Assembly (NCBI GenBank): GCA_963781345.1
Contig: CAWAFQ010000014.1
Span: 186,001 to 250,000, forward strand
Reading direction: 5' to 3'
DNA from: JBBRHQ01 sp963781345
Lineage (GTDB): Bacteria > Actinomycetota > Thermoleophilia > Solirubrobacterales > 70-9
Length of the DNA stretch: 64,000 nucleotides
Positions 16,868-25,862 of this stretch are shown here, one piece after another; position 1 is the first letter of the stretch, and every line of letters starts with the position of its first letter. The notes under the pieces were generated by a model. That model ran no database searches. It was not told where the DNA came from and saw nothing but the letters and a program-made list of their open reading frames with translations. Both the position numbers and the translations under genes were made by a program.

Positions 16868-17881
16868 GTGCCCCTCTACTACCGTCACCCCCTCTCGCTC
16901 GAACACGACACGGGGGCCCATCCGGAGAACGCCGGGCGGATTCGAGCAATCGAGTCGCTGCTTGACTCCGAGGGCTGGCACGGCCTCGATGTCGTCGAGG
17001 CCCCGGCCGCGAGCCTGGCCCAGGTCGAGCGTGTCCACCCCCGCACTCACATAGAGGCAATCGAGCGGATCTCGGCGGCCGGGGGAGGGATGATCGATCT
17101 CGACACCGTCGCCTCGGCGGCTTCCTACGAGGCGGCGCTGCGGGCCGCCGGCGCCGCCGCCGATGCCGCCGCACGCCTGATCGCGGGCGAGACGGATTTC
17201 GCCTTTTGCGGCACGAGGCCCCCGGGGCACCATGCCGAGCGCCAGCGGGCGATGGGCTTCTGCCTCTTCAACAACGTCGCGATCGCCGCCGCGCAGGCGC
17301 TCGCCGAGTGCGGGGCCGAGCGGGTGATGGTCGTCGACTGGGACGTACATCACGGCAACGGCACCCAGGAGGTCTTCTACGCCTCCGACCGTGTCCTCTT
17401 TGCCAGCATCCACCAGAGCCCGCTGTACCCCGGCAGCGGCGACGTCACCGAGACGGGCGCCGGGGAGGGCGAGGGCTACACGGTCAACCTTCCGGTGCCG
17501 CCGGGCGCGGGCCCGGACGAGTTCCTGGCGATCGTGCAGACGATCCTCGTGCCGATCGCCCGTCGCTTCCGCCCTGACCTGCTCGCGGTCTCGGCCGGGT
17601 ACGACGCCCACCGCGACGATCCACTCGCCGAGTGCATGCTCGACGAGGCCGCCTACGCCGAGATGTCGGCGAGCCTGCGCGATCTCTCCTCCGAGCTTGG
17701 CATCGGAGTCCTGGCCTGTCTCGAGGGTGGCTACGCCCCGCGGGCTCTGGCGGCCTCGGTGAGCGCGACGCTGCGCGGATTCACCGATCCGACCCTGGCT
17801 GCGCGCGAGGCTCCCGCAGCGGCAGCGGCCGGCCATCGCCGGCGGCTTGCGGGCCGCTGGGATTTGGGATCAATCACCTAG
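16868..17881 (+). CDS. Histone deacetylase-like zinc amidohydrolase
   Basis: A 337-residue arginase/deacetylase-fold enzyme. Motifs in order: HPENAGRIRAIES near the N terminus, the His-His pair RPPGHHAERQRAMGFCLFNN, metal ligands in VVDWDVHHGNGTQ, SAGYDAHRDDPLAEC and the catalytic loop LEGGY. All residues needed for a zinc-dependent deacylase are present. Bacterial relatives act on acetyl-lysine, acetylpolyamines or acetoin-utilisation targets; the substrate here is unknown. GTG 16868 is the start because the family begins with PLYYRHP. The 3' end overlaps the convergent downstream gene by four bases. Confidence 0.9.
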   Translation: MPLYYRHPLSLEHDTGAHPENAGRIRAIESLLDSEGWHGLDVVEAPAASLAQVERVHPRTHIEAIERISAAGGGMIDLDTVASAASYEAALRAAGAAADAAARLIAGETDFAFCGTRPPGHHAERQRAMGFCLFNNVAIAAAQALAECGAERVMVVDWDVHHGNGTQEVFYASDRVLFASIHQSPLYPGSGDVTETGAGEGEGYTVNLPVPPGAGPDEFLAIVQTILVPIARRFRPDLLAVSAGYDAHRDDPLAECMLDEAAYAEMSASLRDLSSELGIGVLACLEGGYAPRALAASVSATLRGFTDPTLAAREAPAAAAAGHRRRLAGRWDLGSIT

Positions 17882-18225
17882 CCTGACTCGTCGCCGGCAG
17901 GCCGTTCGGCTTCGGTCGCTGCGGCTTCGGGCGCCTCGGGGTCGGTCGACTCGCCCCCTGCGAGCTGCTCGAGCTGCTCGAGGGTGAGCTTCTCCTGGAG
18001 CCCTCGGTGGATCAGCTCGGCCTCGTCGTCAACCGCTGCGACCTCGGCCGCGGCTGCCCAGAGCTTCTCGCGGTCGATCCCGTCGCCCCTCTGCATCTCG
18101 GCCGCGAGCTCGCCCAACCCGCGCAGCTCCTCCTCGCGCAGCTCGCCGAGATCGCGCAGATGCTCGCGCAGCTGGCTTCGCTCAGCCGAGGTCTGCCCTT
18201 TGCCCTTGCGTCCGAAGAGCCCCAT
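17878..18225 (-). CDS. Small acidic helical protein, unknown
   Basis: A 115-residue protein starting MGLFGRKGKGQ, then charged amphipathic helices (LREHLRDLGELREEELRGLGELAAEM) and an acidic Ala/Glu-rich tail. No family recognised. It starts two bases... immediately after the TAG stop of the HHH-domain gene (TAG directly followed by ATG), so it is almost certainly co-transcribed with it and might be a partner. The stop overlaps the convergent deacetylase stop (CTAG). Confidence 0.65.
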   Translation of the reverse strand: MGLFGRKGKGQTSAERSQLREHLRDLGELREEELRGLGELAAEMQRGDGIDREKLWAAAAEVAAVDDEAELIHRGLQEKLTLEQLEQLAGGESTDPEAPEAAATEAERPAGDESG

Positions 18226-19619
18226 CTAGAGCTCCAGCCTCTCGCCGAGCTCGGCGACCAGCGCCTCCGGCATTCCCGGGACCTGCCTCAGGTCCTCGAC
18301 CGCCTTGTAGCCGCCGAGCCGCTCCCGATAGGCGATCACACGGTTGGCCTGCGTGGGCGATAGACCGAGGCCGCGGAGCTGGTCGAATGTCGCCAGATTG
18401 AGGTTGGTCCTGCCACCACCGGGAGCGGCGATCGGAGCAGCGTCGGCGCTCTCACTCTCGGCCCGGCGCTCGGCCTCGGCGACCTGTGCCTCGATCTCCG
18501 CCAGGCGCTCGTCGGCGGCCTCGATCGCCCGCGCCTTCGCCTCGCGCTCCTGCTCCAGCTCCTCCTCGCGGGTCCGCAGTTCGGCAGCGAGCCGCTTCTC
18601 GGCCTCACGGCGGCCGCGCTCCTCTGCCTCCGCGGTCGCCTCGGCGAGCCTCGCCTCCGCCTCCTGGGCGCGGGCATTGGCCTCGTTCGAGCGCTGGGTC
18701 ATGTCGGCCAGCGCCGCCTCCGTTGCCTCGCTCGTCTGCGCCCTCCCGGTTGCCGGCTCGGCGGCCTCCGAGCCAGCGGGACCGCTTGCCGCGGCGGCGC
18801 CGCCGGCCCCGGCAGCGAGTTCCTCGCGGACCTGGCGCTCGGCCTCGCGCCGCATCGCCTCGGCCTGGCCGCGAAGCCACTCCGCCGCCGCCGATCGGGT
18901 CTCGGCCTCAAGCAGCCTCGAGCGCTCCTCGGCTCCCTCGGCGCGCGATTTCGCCTCCTCGAGCTGGTCGCGGAGGGCCTCAAGCGCCTCACCGGCACGC
19001 TGCTGGGCTCGTTCGAGATCCTGCTCGAGCGCGAGCATCGCCGCGCGCCGATCGCTGATCGGCCTCGACCTGGCTCGGAGGTGCGGGCCTCGGTGCCTCG
19101 GGTGCCGGCACCGGCACCGGCACGGGCTCTGGCTCGGCCGGCGGGGCGAATTCCTCGGTTTGCGGCAGAGGCGGCCGCCGCCGGCACTGGCCCCGCGGGC
19201 ACTGGGGGGGCGGCCTCGGGCTGTGGCGGCGCGGCCTCGGGCCCGGCAGGTTTCGGAGCGGCCTCAGCCTCCGGCGCGTCGGAGGCTGAATCGGATGGCT
19301 GTGCGCCCAGCGAAGGATGGACCTCCGTCTCTGGCTCGGACTCTGGCTGAGCCTGCTCTCCCGTCTCCGCCTCGTCCGTGATCGGCGGCTGCTGCTGTTC
19401 GCCGGGAGGCTCGGGCTGCCGGCCCTCGAGAGCTGCTTCGAGCGCCGCGATCCCCTCCTCGGTCTCGGTCAGCTTCGCGACCCCCTCCTCGATCGCCGTC
19501 GAGTCAAGCTCGTCTCCTCTATACATCGCCAGCACGGCGGCACCGAGGTCTCGGCGCTGCTCGGAGCGGTGCTCGGTGAGCGAGCGCAGCCTTCGCTTCA
19601 TGGTTCGCTTGCTAGCCAT
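18226..19619 (-). CDS. Coiled-coil protein with C-terminal helix-hairpin-helix domain (two frame breaks)
   Basis: Read as one gene of about 460 residues. The N-terminal part starts MASKRTMKRRLRSLTEHRSEQ with AGGAGATGACGA as ribosome-binding site, then a Pro/Glu/Ala-rich linker. The frame moves once near 19170-19190 (to PLPQTEEFAPPAEPEPV) and again near 19040 (to MLALEQDLERAQQ). A long coiled coil follows and the C terminus is a ComEA-like HhH pair (NLNLATFDQLRGLGLSPTQA, then LRQVPGMPEALVAEL), which binds DNA non-specifically. Both breaks restore protein-like sequence, so sequencing indels are likelier than decay. Function is unknown; a DNA-linked scaffold is possible. Confidence 0.6.
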
Positions 19620-19630
19620 TCGTCATCTCC

Positions 19631-20585
19631 TCAGCCCCCATCATTACCGAGGATCTCGGAGTAGGCCCTGATGACCCGCTCCGCCATCCGCCCGGCGGAG
19701 AAGGCGGCGGCCGTGGCAGCGCCCTCGATTCGGGGGTCAGATGCCTCCAGATGTGCGTTGGCGGCACTCTCCCAGGTCCCGGTTTCGTAGTCGGCGCAGA
19801 GGCAGCCGTCGATCCCGGCAAGGGCGTGGGGCGAGATCCCGACCGGAGTCGAGAGGACCGGCACTCCGCAGGCGAGCGCCTCGAGGCAAGCCAGCCGAAG
19901 CCCTCGTTCTCGGAGGTGATGAGGACGGCGTTGGCGGCGTTGAACCAGAGCGGCATCTGATCGGGCTCGATCGTAGCCGCCGGTGAGAAGGGTCGGCGTC
20001 GCAGGCGACCGCGAGCGCGACAGCACGGTCGTGGCGCTTCTCCGGCCCGGTCGGGTTGGCGGGAAAGAGCAGGTAGCGACCCGTCGGGGTCGAGGCCCAG
20101 CGACCTGCCGGGCCTCGGACCGGGGGATCGGGGCGAAGCGGGCGAGGTCCGGCCCGCAGGGGAGGACCGCGCTCGCCCCGGGCAGGCGCGGCAGCCCGGG
20201 GCGCCCGCCCTCCGGCCCGAACAGCGCCCGCGAGACCCCGGCGCCGAGGTCGATCCGGTGGACGAGCCGGCGCGACATCGCCCCGACCACGGGGTGGCGG
20301 ACGTCGGTGCCGTGGAAGGTGACCAGCAGCGGCCTGGCCCCGGCGAGCTTCGCGCACCAGCCGGCGAGACCGTAGTGGGCGTGGACGAGGTCGAAGCTCC
20401 GCTGCCGCAGCAGGCCGCGCAGTCGCCGGGTCGGCCGGCAAGTACTCGCGCCGGCCCATGGGGAAGCTGAAGACCTCGACATCGATCCCGCGCCGCCGCA
20501 CCTCCTCGACCTGGTCGGTGACCCAGCGTCCTCGCTGGGGAGCCGATGGGTCCGGCTCGAAATTGGTGACGACGAGAACCCGCAT
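19631..20585 (-). pseudogene. GT4-family glycosyltransferase, multiply frameshifted
   Basis: Start MRVLVVTNFEPDPSAPQRGR and end (LACLEALACGVPVLSTPVG, YSEILGNDGG) belong to one GT-B glycosyltransferase family 4 enzyme, but the coding frame changes at least four times. Segments in order: the N-terminal strand with EVFSFPMGRREYLP, then DLVHAHYGLAGWCAKLAG, then GRYLLFPANPTGPEKRHDRA, then MPLWFNAANAVLITSENEGFG, then the GVPVLSTPVG donor-site region. All catalytic segments survive, suggesting indel errors rather than old decay. It lies 11 bases upstream of the HHH-protein gene on the same strand. Predicted role: transfer of a sugar from an NDP-sugar to a cell-surface acceptor. Confidence 0.65.
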
Positions 20586-20826
20586 CGCGGCTGAGCGTAT
20601 CCGCGCGCGGGGCTGGGCTCGGGGTCGAGGCTGAAGGTCAACCGATGGTCGGCGACCCGTCGGGGGCTTGTACTCTACGGCGCTGGCGTGCGGTCTGAAT
20701 GCGTCGGAACTATGTTCTTATCTCAGTGCGCTCTCGCCGAGGCAGGGCGAGACTCCCCGACTGGGGAATCCCACGCACCCCGATTCCCTGCGCGCCGCCG
20801 AGGGGCCGCCGCCGAGGGGCAAGAAA
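20586..20826 (+). promoter_or_regulatory. Long leader region of the 12-blade propeller gene
   Basis: This 241-base gap carries no gene. It contains several inverted repeats (TCTCGCC/GGCGAGA at about 20735-20755; CCCCGACTGGGG; GGGAATC/GATTCCC at about 20765-20790) and AT-richer patches (GGAACTATGTTCTTATC at about 20706). A structured 5' leader is likely, but I could not match it to a known riboswitch class. Confidence 0.35.
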
Positions 20827-22685
20827 ATGGCGAAGCTGAACGGAACCGCGAATTCAGGCAAGGAGGTGCGCTCGCTCCCCCTGGGCGTTGCCGTCGCTTC
20901 GGCACTGATCGCGGCATTCCTCACCTACGCCCTCGCTCTCGCCCCCCGCGCCGAGGCCTACGGCGTCTACTGGACCCACGGCGGCGCGGTCGGCCACGGG
21001 AACCTGGGCGGCCGGCGTTAACCACGACTTGGTTCCCGATGCCGACCCGCGCGGCGTGGCGGTTGATGCCGGCCACGTCTACTGGGCGACCGGTTCGGGC
21101 ACGATCGCCCGCGCCAACACCGACGGCACCGGCGTTGGCAGAGAGCTTGATCAGCGGCGCCGGCAACCCGCAGGACGTCGCGATATACGCCGGCCACATC
21201 TACTGGACGAACTAGCACCGGCACGATCGGCCGCGCCAATCTCGACGGCAGCGGGGTCGACCGCGGCTTCATCAGCGGCGGCGCGGGCCCGGCGGCGTCG
21301 CGGTCGACGCCGGCCACATCTACTGGATGAACCACGCCAGGGGCACGATCGGCCGCGCCAACCTCGACGGCACCGGCGTCGACCAGAGCTTCATCAGCGG
21401 GGCAAGCCATCCCGTGCGGAGTCGCGGTCGACGCCGGTCACGTCTACTGGACGAACTACTTCACGATCGGCCGCGCCAACATCGACGGTAGCGGGGTCGA
21501 CCAGAGCTTCACCACCGGCATCGGTGCCCCATACGGCTCGCTCAACGGCGTGGCGGTCGACGCCGGCCACGTCTACTGGGGAGACGACGGCACGAGCACG
21601 ATCGGCCGCGCCAACATCGACGGAAGCGGTCGCCAGCCAGACCCACTTCATCACCGCCAACCGCCCGCACGGCGTCGCGGTCGACTCCGGCCACGTCTAC
21701 TGGGCGACCAGCACCGGCACGATCGCTCGCGCCGATCTCGACGGTACGGGGGTGGACGAGGGCTTCACTTCCTTCGGGAACTACGGGAGAGGAAGGGACA
21801 TCGCCTTCCGCAGCGGCCGCGTCTACTGGGCGAACAACTCGACCGGCGCGATCGAGCGCGCGAATTCAGACGGCACCGCGATCGAAGAGCGCTTCATAAC
21901 CGGCATAAGCGACCCGGGGGGCATCGCGGTCGACGCTCGCCACGTCTATTGGGCCAACCGCGGGGTCAACAGCACGGGCACGATCGGCCGCGCGAACCTA
22001 GACGGCAGCGGGGTGGACCGGAGCTTCATCAGAGGGCGGCAGCCCGCGAAGTGTCGCGGTCAATGCCAAGCACATCTACTGGTCGAATGAGAGCACCGGC
22101 ACGATCGGCCGCGCAAACCTCGACGGCAGCGGGGTGAACCTGCGCTTCATCGACGGCGCCAGCACCCCCGTCGGCGTCGCACTCGATGCTGACCACATTT
22201 ACTGGACGAACTACGCCACCGGCACGATCGGCCGCGCCAACCTCGACGGCAGTCGCGTCAGCCAGCGATTCATCAGCGGCGCCAAGAGCCCGTGGGGGGT
22301 GGCGGTCGACGCCCGGCACCTCTACTGGTCGAATTACTATGCGGGCACGGTCAGCCGCGCCAACCTCGACGGCAAGGCGGTGAGCCGGAGCTTCTTTGTC
22401 ACCAGCGGCCCCGTCGGCGGTGTCGCGGTTGACGGCCCCAGGGCGCCACAGACGACGATCTCCTCGGCGTCCATCAGCCGCCGAGGACCCGAGGCGAGGT
22501 TCCGGTTCTCCTCCTCGCAGCCCGGCTCGAGCTTCAACTGCAGCCTCGACGGCAAGGCATTCAAGAGCTGCGCCTCGCCGAAGACCTACGGGCGCCTGCA
22601 GAAGGGCGGGCACACCTTCAGGGTGAAGGCACGAAACGCCACGGCTGCCGACCGCTCGCCGGCGAAGAGGCAGTTCAGGATCTGA
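20827..22685 (+). pseudogene. Secreted YWTD-type beta-propeller protein, 12 blades, multiply frameshifted
   Basis: Start ATG 20827 gives a Sec signal peptide (hydrophobic VAVASALIAAFLTYALALAP, cleavage after RAEA). Then come about twelve blades of roughly 41 residues with the pattern GVAVDAGHVYW..STGTIGRANLDGSGVDQSFI, enough for two six-bladed propellers, and a C-terminal Ig-like domain (FRFSSSQPGSSFNCSLDG, KTYGRLQKGGHTFRVKARN). The frame shifts at least five times (for example near 21018, 21150, 21210, 21290, 21640 and 22040), each restored by one base. The pattern resembles LDL-receptor class B repeats. It is probably an extracellular binding protein. Either sequencing indels or a decaying gene. 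Confidence 0.65.
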
Positions 22686-22835
22686 GGGGCGCATGACAGG
22701 CGTGAGCCTGGGCGCGGCCAAGGCACGGTCGAATACGTCGGCCTGATCCTGCCCGTTTCGCTGCTGATGGTCGGGATGGTCGCGGCGATGAAGGGATTCG
22801 ATGGAGAACGTGAGCTAGGGGCGAACACTCCTTGA
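22686..22835 (+). pseudogene. Truncated Flp pilin remnant
   Basis: Immediately after the first propeller stop, and in the same frame, the sequence reads RGQGTVEYVGLILPVSLLMV, then GMVAAMKGFDGE, nearly identical to the intact Flp pilin encoded at 24172. It lacks the N-terminal leader codons with a start and the C-terminal third, and stops at 22835. No start codon or ribosome-binding site precedes it. It is best read as the leftover of a duplicated propeller-pilin module. Confidence 0.75.
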
Positions 22836-22861
22836 CAACCCCTAGATCCCCCATCTAGACT
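22832..22861 (+). promoter_or_regulatory. Strong sigma70-like promoter of the second propeller gene
   Basis: TTGACA at 22832-22837 and TAGACT at 22856-22861 with 18-base spacing, in an AT-richer stretch containing two TAGA motifs. Transcription would start near 22868, about 90 bases before the proposed CTG start. A diverged copy of this stretch (TTGACT ... CTAGATCCCC) precedes the intact pilin gene at about 24076-24118. Confidence 0.6.
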
Positions 22862-22959
22862 CTCTCGATCCAGCACGGCAGGGGGACGCGGGGCCTCGCC
22901 GCGAGCCGAGTTTCGAATAGCCCCGTCCTACGCCCTACGCAATCGAGGAGGCTCATCTG

Positions 22960-24059
22960 CTGTCCGCCCGCCCGCCCCGAAACGGCAGGACCGCAAAGCT
23001 CGCCACCCTCGCAGCCCTCGCGCTTTCGGCGCTAGCGCTCGCGCCCGCAGCCGCCAACGCCTACGTCTACTGGGCAAATAACGGCACGAACATGATCGGT
23101 CGGGCCAGTCTCAACGGCACCGGCGCCAACCAAAGCTTCATTGGCTTCACCGGCGCTGCCGACCCGTACGGCGTCGCGGTCGACGCCGGACACGTCTACT
23201 GGGCGAACTACGCGGCAGGCACGATCGGCCGCGCCAACCTCAACGGCTCGGGCGTCAACCAGAGCTTCATCAGCGGCGCCAACGGCCCGTGGGGCGTAGC
23301 GGTCGACGGCGGCCATATCTACTGGTCGAACAACGGCACGAACACGATCGGCCGCGCCAACCTCAACGGTTCGGGCGCCAACCAGACCTTCATCACCACC
23401 GCCGGCGGCCCGTATGGCGTCGCGGTCGATTCCGGCCACGTCTACTGGACGAACGTCGCCACGAGCTCGATCGGCCGCGCCAACCTCAACGGCTCGGGCG
23501 TAAACCAGAGCTTCATCAGCGGGGTCGGCGCCCCGTTCGGCGTCGCGGTCGACGACGGCCACGTCTACTGGTCGAACTTCAACACCGGCACGATCGGCCG
23601 CGCCAGTCTCAACGGCACCGCCGCCAACCAGAGCTTCATCAGCGGCGCCAACGGCCCTTCGGGCGTCGCGGTCGACGGCGGCCACGTCTACTGGTCGAAC
23701 AACGGCGTTACCACGATCGGCCGCGCCAACCTCAACGGCTCGGGCGTCAACCAGAGCTTTATCAGCACCGACAACTTCCCGGTCGGCGTCGCCGTCGACG
23801 CACTTCCGCCCCCGAACACCAGGATCGAGTCGGCACAATCCGAGCCAACCGTGGCACGGGAAAGGCGGCATTCAGGTTCTCCTCCTCCCAGCCCGGCTCG
23901 AGCTTCCGCTGCAGCCTCGACGGCAGGGCCTTCAAGCGCTGCAAGTCGCCGAAGACCTACAAGCACCTGAAGAAGGGCAGGCACACCTTCAGGGTCAAGG
24001 CGCGTAACCCGCAGGGCGCCCTCGATCCCTCACCGGCGAAGAGGAGTTTCCGGATCTGA
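22960..24059 (+). CDS. Secreted six-bladed YWTD-type beta-propeller protein (one frame break; probable CTG start)
   Basis: About 366 residues. A signal peptide (RTAKLATLAALALSALALAP, cleavage near AANA) leads into six blades of 41 residues such as GVAVDAGHVYWANYAAGTIG followed by RANLNGSGVNQSFIS, closing with GVAVDA, and then a C-terminal Ig-like domain (FRFSSSQPGSSFRCSLDGR ... GRHTFRVKARNPQ). The frame breaks once near 23855. No ATG/GTG/TTG precedes the signal peptide; GAGGAGG at 22945-22951 is ideally placed for CTG 22960 (or 22957). At DNA level the blades are near-identical 123-bp repeats. Predicted extracellular; ligand unknown. Confidence 0.75.
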
Positions 24060-24171
24060 CGGGGCTTGAGCCTCTCTTGACTCCCCCGCCGCACAAACGT
24101 CCCACCCGCGTCTAGATCCCCGACCCGAACCCCCTCACGATCGAGGCTGCAACCGATCGAAGGGGGTTCCG

Positions 24172-24420
24172 ATGTTCTACGCACTGCTCGGGCGGCTTCA
24201 CGCCGCGATCCACCAGCGCCTGCGGGCGCTCCAGACCCTCGCCGAGGGCGAGCGCGGCCAGGGTACGGTCGAGTACGTCGGCCTGATCCTGCTGGTCTCG
24301 CTGCTGATGGTCGGGATGGTGGCAGCGATGAAGGGGTTCAACGGCAAGCAGGGGACCGAGCTCGCCGACGTCATCGTCAACAAGATCAAGGAGGCGGTGA
24401 ACAAGGTCGCCTTCAAGTAG
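24172..24420 (+). CDS. Flp/Fap-family type IVb pilin
   Basis: An 82-residue small pilin. The prepilin-peptidase site GQGTVEY (cleavage after Gly, with Glu at +5) precedes the hydrophobic assembly helix VGLILLVSLLMVGMVAAMKG; the short C-terminal region ends NKIKEAVNKVAFK. The leader before the cleavage site is about 29 residues. The ribosome-binding site is GAAGGGGG seven bases before ATG. Flp pilins build tight-adherence pili and need TadA/B/C and a prepilin peptidase, none of which is in the window. Its neighbour is a secreted propeller, with a second propeller and pilin remnant upstream. Confidence 0.88.
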   Translation: MFYALLGRLHAAIHQRLRALQTLAEGERGQGTVEYVGLILLVSLLMVGMVAAMKGFNGKQGTELADVIVNKIKEAVNKVAFK

Positions 24421-24429
24421 CCGGCCGAC

Positions 24430-24461
24430 GGGCGGCCCGGGCCGATGGCGCCGGGCTGCCC
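24430..24461 (+). terminator. GC-rich hairpin after the pilin gene
   Basis: GGGCGGCCCGG at 24430-24440 pairs with CCGGGCTGCCC at 24451-24461 (one mismatch or G-T pair) around a ten-base loop, starting ten bases after the pilin stop. No T tract follows. Confidence 0.45.
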
Positions 24462-24542
24462 AAGGCCGCGCCGACCGCCCCTTCCGGGTGCTGCCCGCCG
24501 ACGCCTGAGGCGCTCGGCCTCTCCAACTGAGACACTGCGCCG

Positions 24543-25269
24543 ATGCCGGAACCCCGCAGCTACGACCGCGCTCCCGCCGATATCCGCCCGGTCTCGATCG
24601 AGCCCGGATACGTCGCCACCGCCGACGGCTCGGCGCTGATCTCGGTCGGCGCAGACCAAGGTGATCTGCACGGCCTCGGTCAGCGACTCGGTGCCGCGCT
24701 GGATGGAGGGAGGGGGCAAGGGATGGGTGACCGCGGAGTACGCGATGCTCCCGGCCTCGACCGGTGACCGGAAGCCTCGCGACATCTCGCGCGGTAAGCA
24801 GGACGGGCGCTCGGTCGAGATCCAGCGTCTGATCGGCCGCTCGCTGCGGGTCGTCGTCGACTTCGAGGCGCTGGGGGAACGCAGCGTCTACGTCGATTGC
24901 GATGTGCTCCAGGCCGACGGTGGCACCCGCTGCGCGGCGATCACCGGTGGCCATGTGGCGCTGCACCTGGCGCTCGCGGGCCTCCTCGAGGCCGGCGAGA
25001 TCGAGACGCTGCCGTTCACCGGCTCGGTCGCCGCGATCAGCGTCGGGATGGTCGGGGGCCGGGCGCTCTGCGACCTCGATTACTCCGAGGACTCCGCCGC
25101 CGAGGTCGACGCGAATGTCGTCATGACCGGGGATGGCGGCCTCGTCGAGGTGCAGGCGACCGCCGAGCGCACGCCGCTCTCGCGGGCCCACCTCGATGCG
25201 TTGCTCGAACTTGCCGAGGCTGGCATCGCCCGGCTGCGCGAGGCGCAGGTGCAGGCCACCGAAGCTTGA
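24543..25269 (+). CDS. rph: Ribonuclease PH (one frame break)
   Basis: Phosphorolytic 3'-5' exoribonuclease that trims tRNA 3' ends. MPEPRSYDRAPADIRPVSIE opens the protein, and the frame then breaks near 24651, where one extra base separates SALISVG from QTKVICTASVSDSVPRW. The rest is intact: GWVTAEYAMLPAST, IQRLIGRSLRVVVDF, DVLQADGGTRCAAITGG (phosphate site) and DLDYSEDSAAEVDANVVMTG. Full length about 242 residues, as expected. Because rph is conserved and all else is perfect, a sequencing insertion is likely. The stop overlaps the rdgB start (TTGA). Confidence 0.9.
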
Positions 25270-25862
25270 TCCTCGCCACTCGAAACGAGCACAAGTTGCG
25301 CGAGCTGGCCGAGATCCTGCCCGCGGTGGGTCTGAGGCCTCTGCCCGAGGCAGTCGAGATGCCCCCGGAGGATGGGGAGACTTTCGCCGCCAACGCCCTG
25401 ATCAAGGCGCGGGCGGCGAGGGAGGCGACCGGCGGCGAAGCGGCGATCGCCGATGACTCCGGGATCGAGGCGGAGGCGCTCGGGGGCCGCCCCGGCGTGC
25501 GCTCGGCCCGCTACGCCGGTGTGGATGCCTCCGACGAGGAGAACCTGGCGAGGCTGCTGGCCGAGGTCGGCGCGGCCGGGAATGACCGCCGGGTCGCCTA
25601 CGTCTGCGTGATCGCTCTGGTCACCGAAGGCGGCGCCGAGCATCTCTTCGAGGGTCGCTGCACCGGGACCCTGGCCCAGACTCCTCGCGGCACCGGTGGC
25701 TTCGGCTACGACCCGGCCTTCGTCCCCGAAGAAACGGGCCCCGATGACGGGCGCACGATGGCCGAGCTGGACCCGGCGGAGAAGCACGCCATCAGCCACC
25801 GCGGGCGCGCCGCGAGGGCGTTGGCCGAGCACCTCGCCGACGGCCGCGGGGCAGACGGATGA
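25266..25862 (+). CDS. rdgB: dITP/XTP pyrophosphatase (RdgB/HAM1 family)
   Basis: A 198-residue house-cleaning enzyme that hydrolyses non-canonical purine nucleoside triphosphates to monophosphates. LILATRNEHKLRELAEIL (nucleotide loop), IADDSGIEAEALGG, GVRSARYAG, GFGYDPAFVPE and EKHAISHRGRAARAL are all canonical. TTG 25266 starts directly at the family N terminus and overlaps the rph stop in a TTGA arrangement, the usual rph-rdgB pairing. Confidence 0.95.
   Translation: MILATRNEHKLRELAEILPAVGLRPLPEAVEMPPEDGETFAANALIKARAAREATGGEAAIADDSGIEAEALGGRPGVRSARYAGVDASDEENLARLLAEVGAAGNDRRVAYVCVIALVTEGGAEHLFEGRCTGTLAQTPRGTGGFGYDPAFVPEETGPDDGRTMAELDPAEKHAISHRGRAARALAEHLADGRGADG

Noticed and set aside
21018..22040. 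Programmed ribosomal frameshifting in the propeller gene
   Set aside because: Shifts occur in both directions at unrelated sequences without a common slippery heptamer, and similar shifts hit rph and guaB3; sequencing indels fit better.
22686..22955. c-di-GMP or other known riboswitch in the leader of the second propeller gene
   Set aside because: GC-rich hairpins are present but none of the conserved aptamer blocks could be matched.
24460..24541. tRNA-like stretch on the minus strand (CTCAGTTGGAGAG resembles a D arm)
   Set aside because: No matching acceptor stem, no TTCGA-type T loop and no anticodon stem of the right size could be drawn; no other tRNA candidate was seen in the intergenic gaps.
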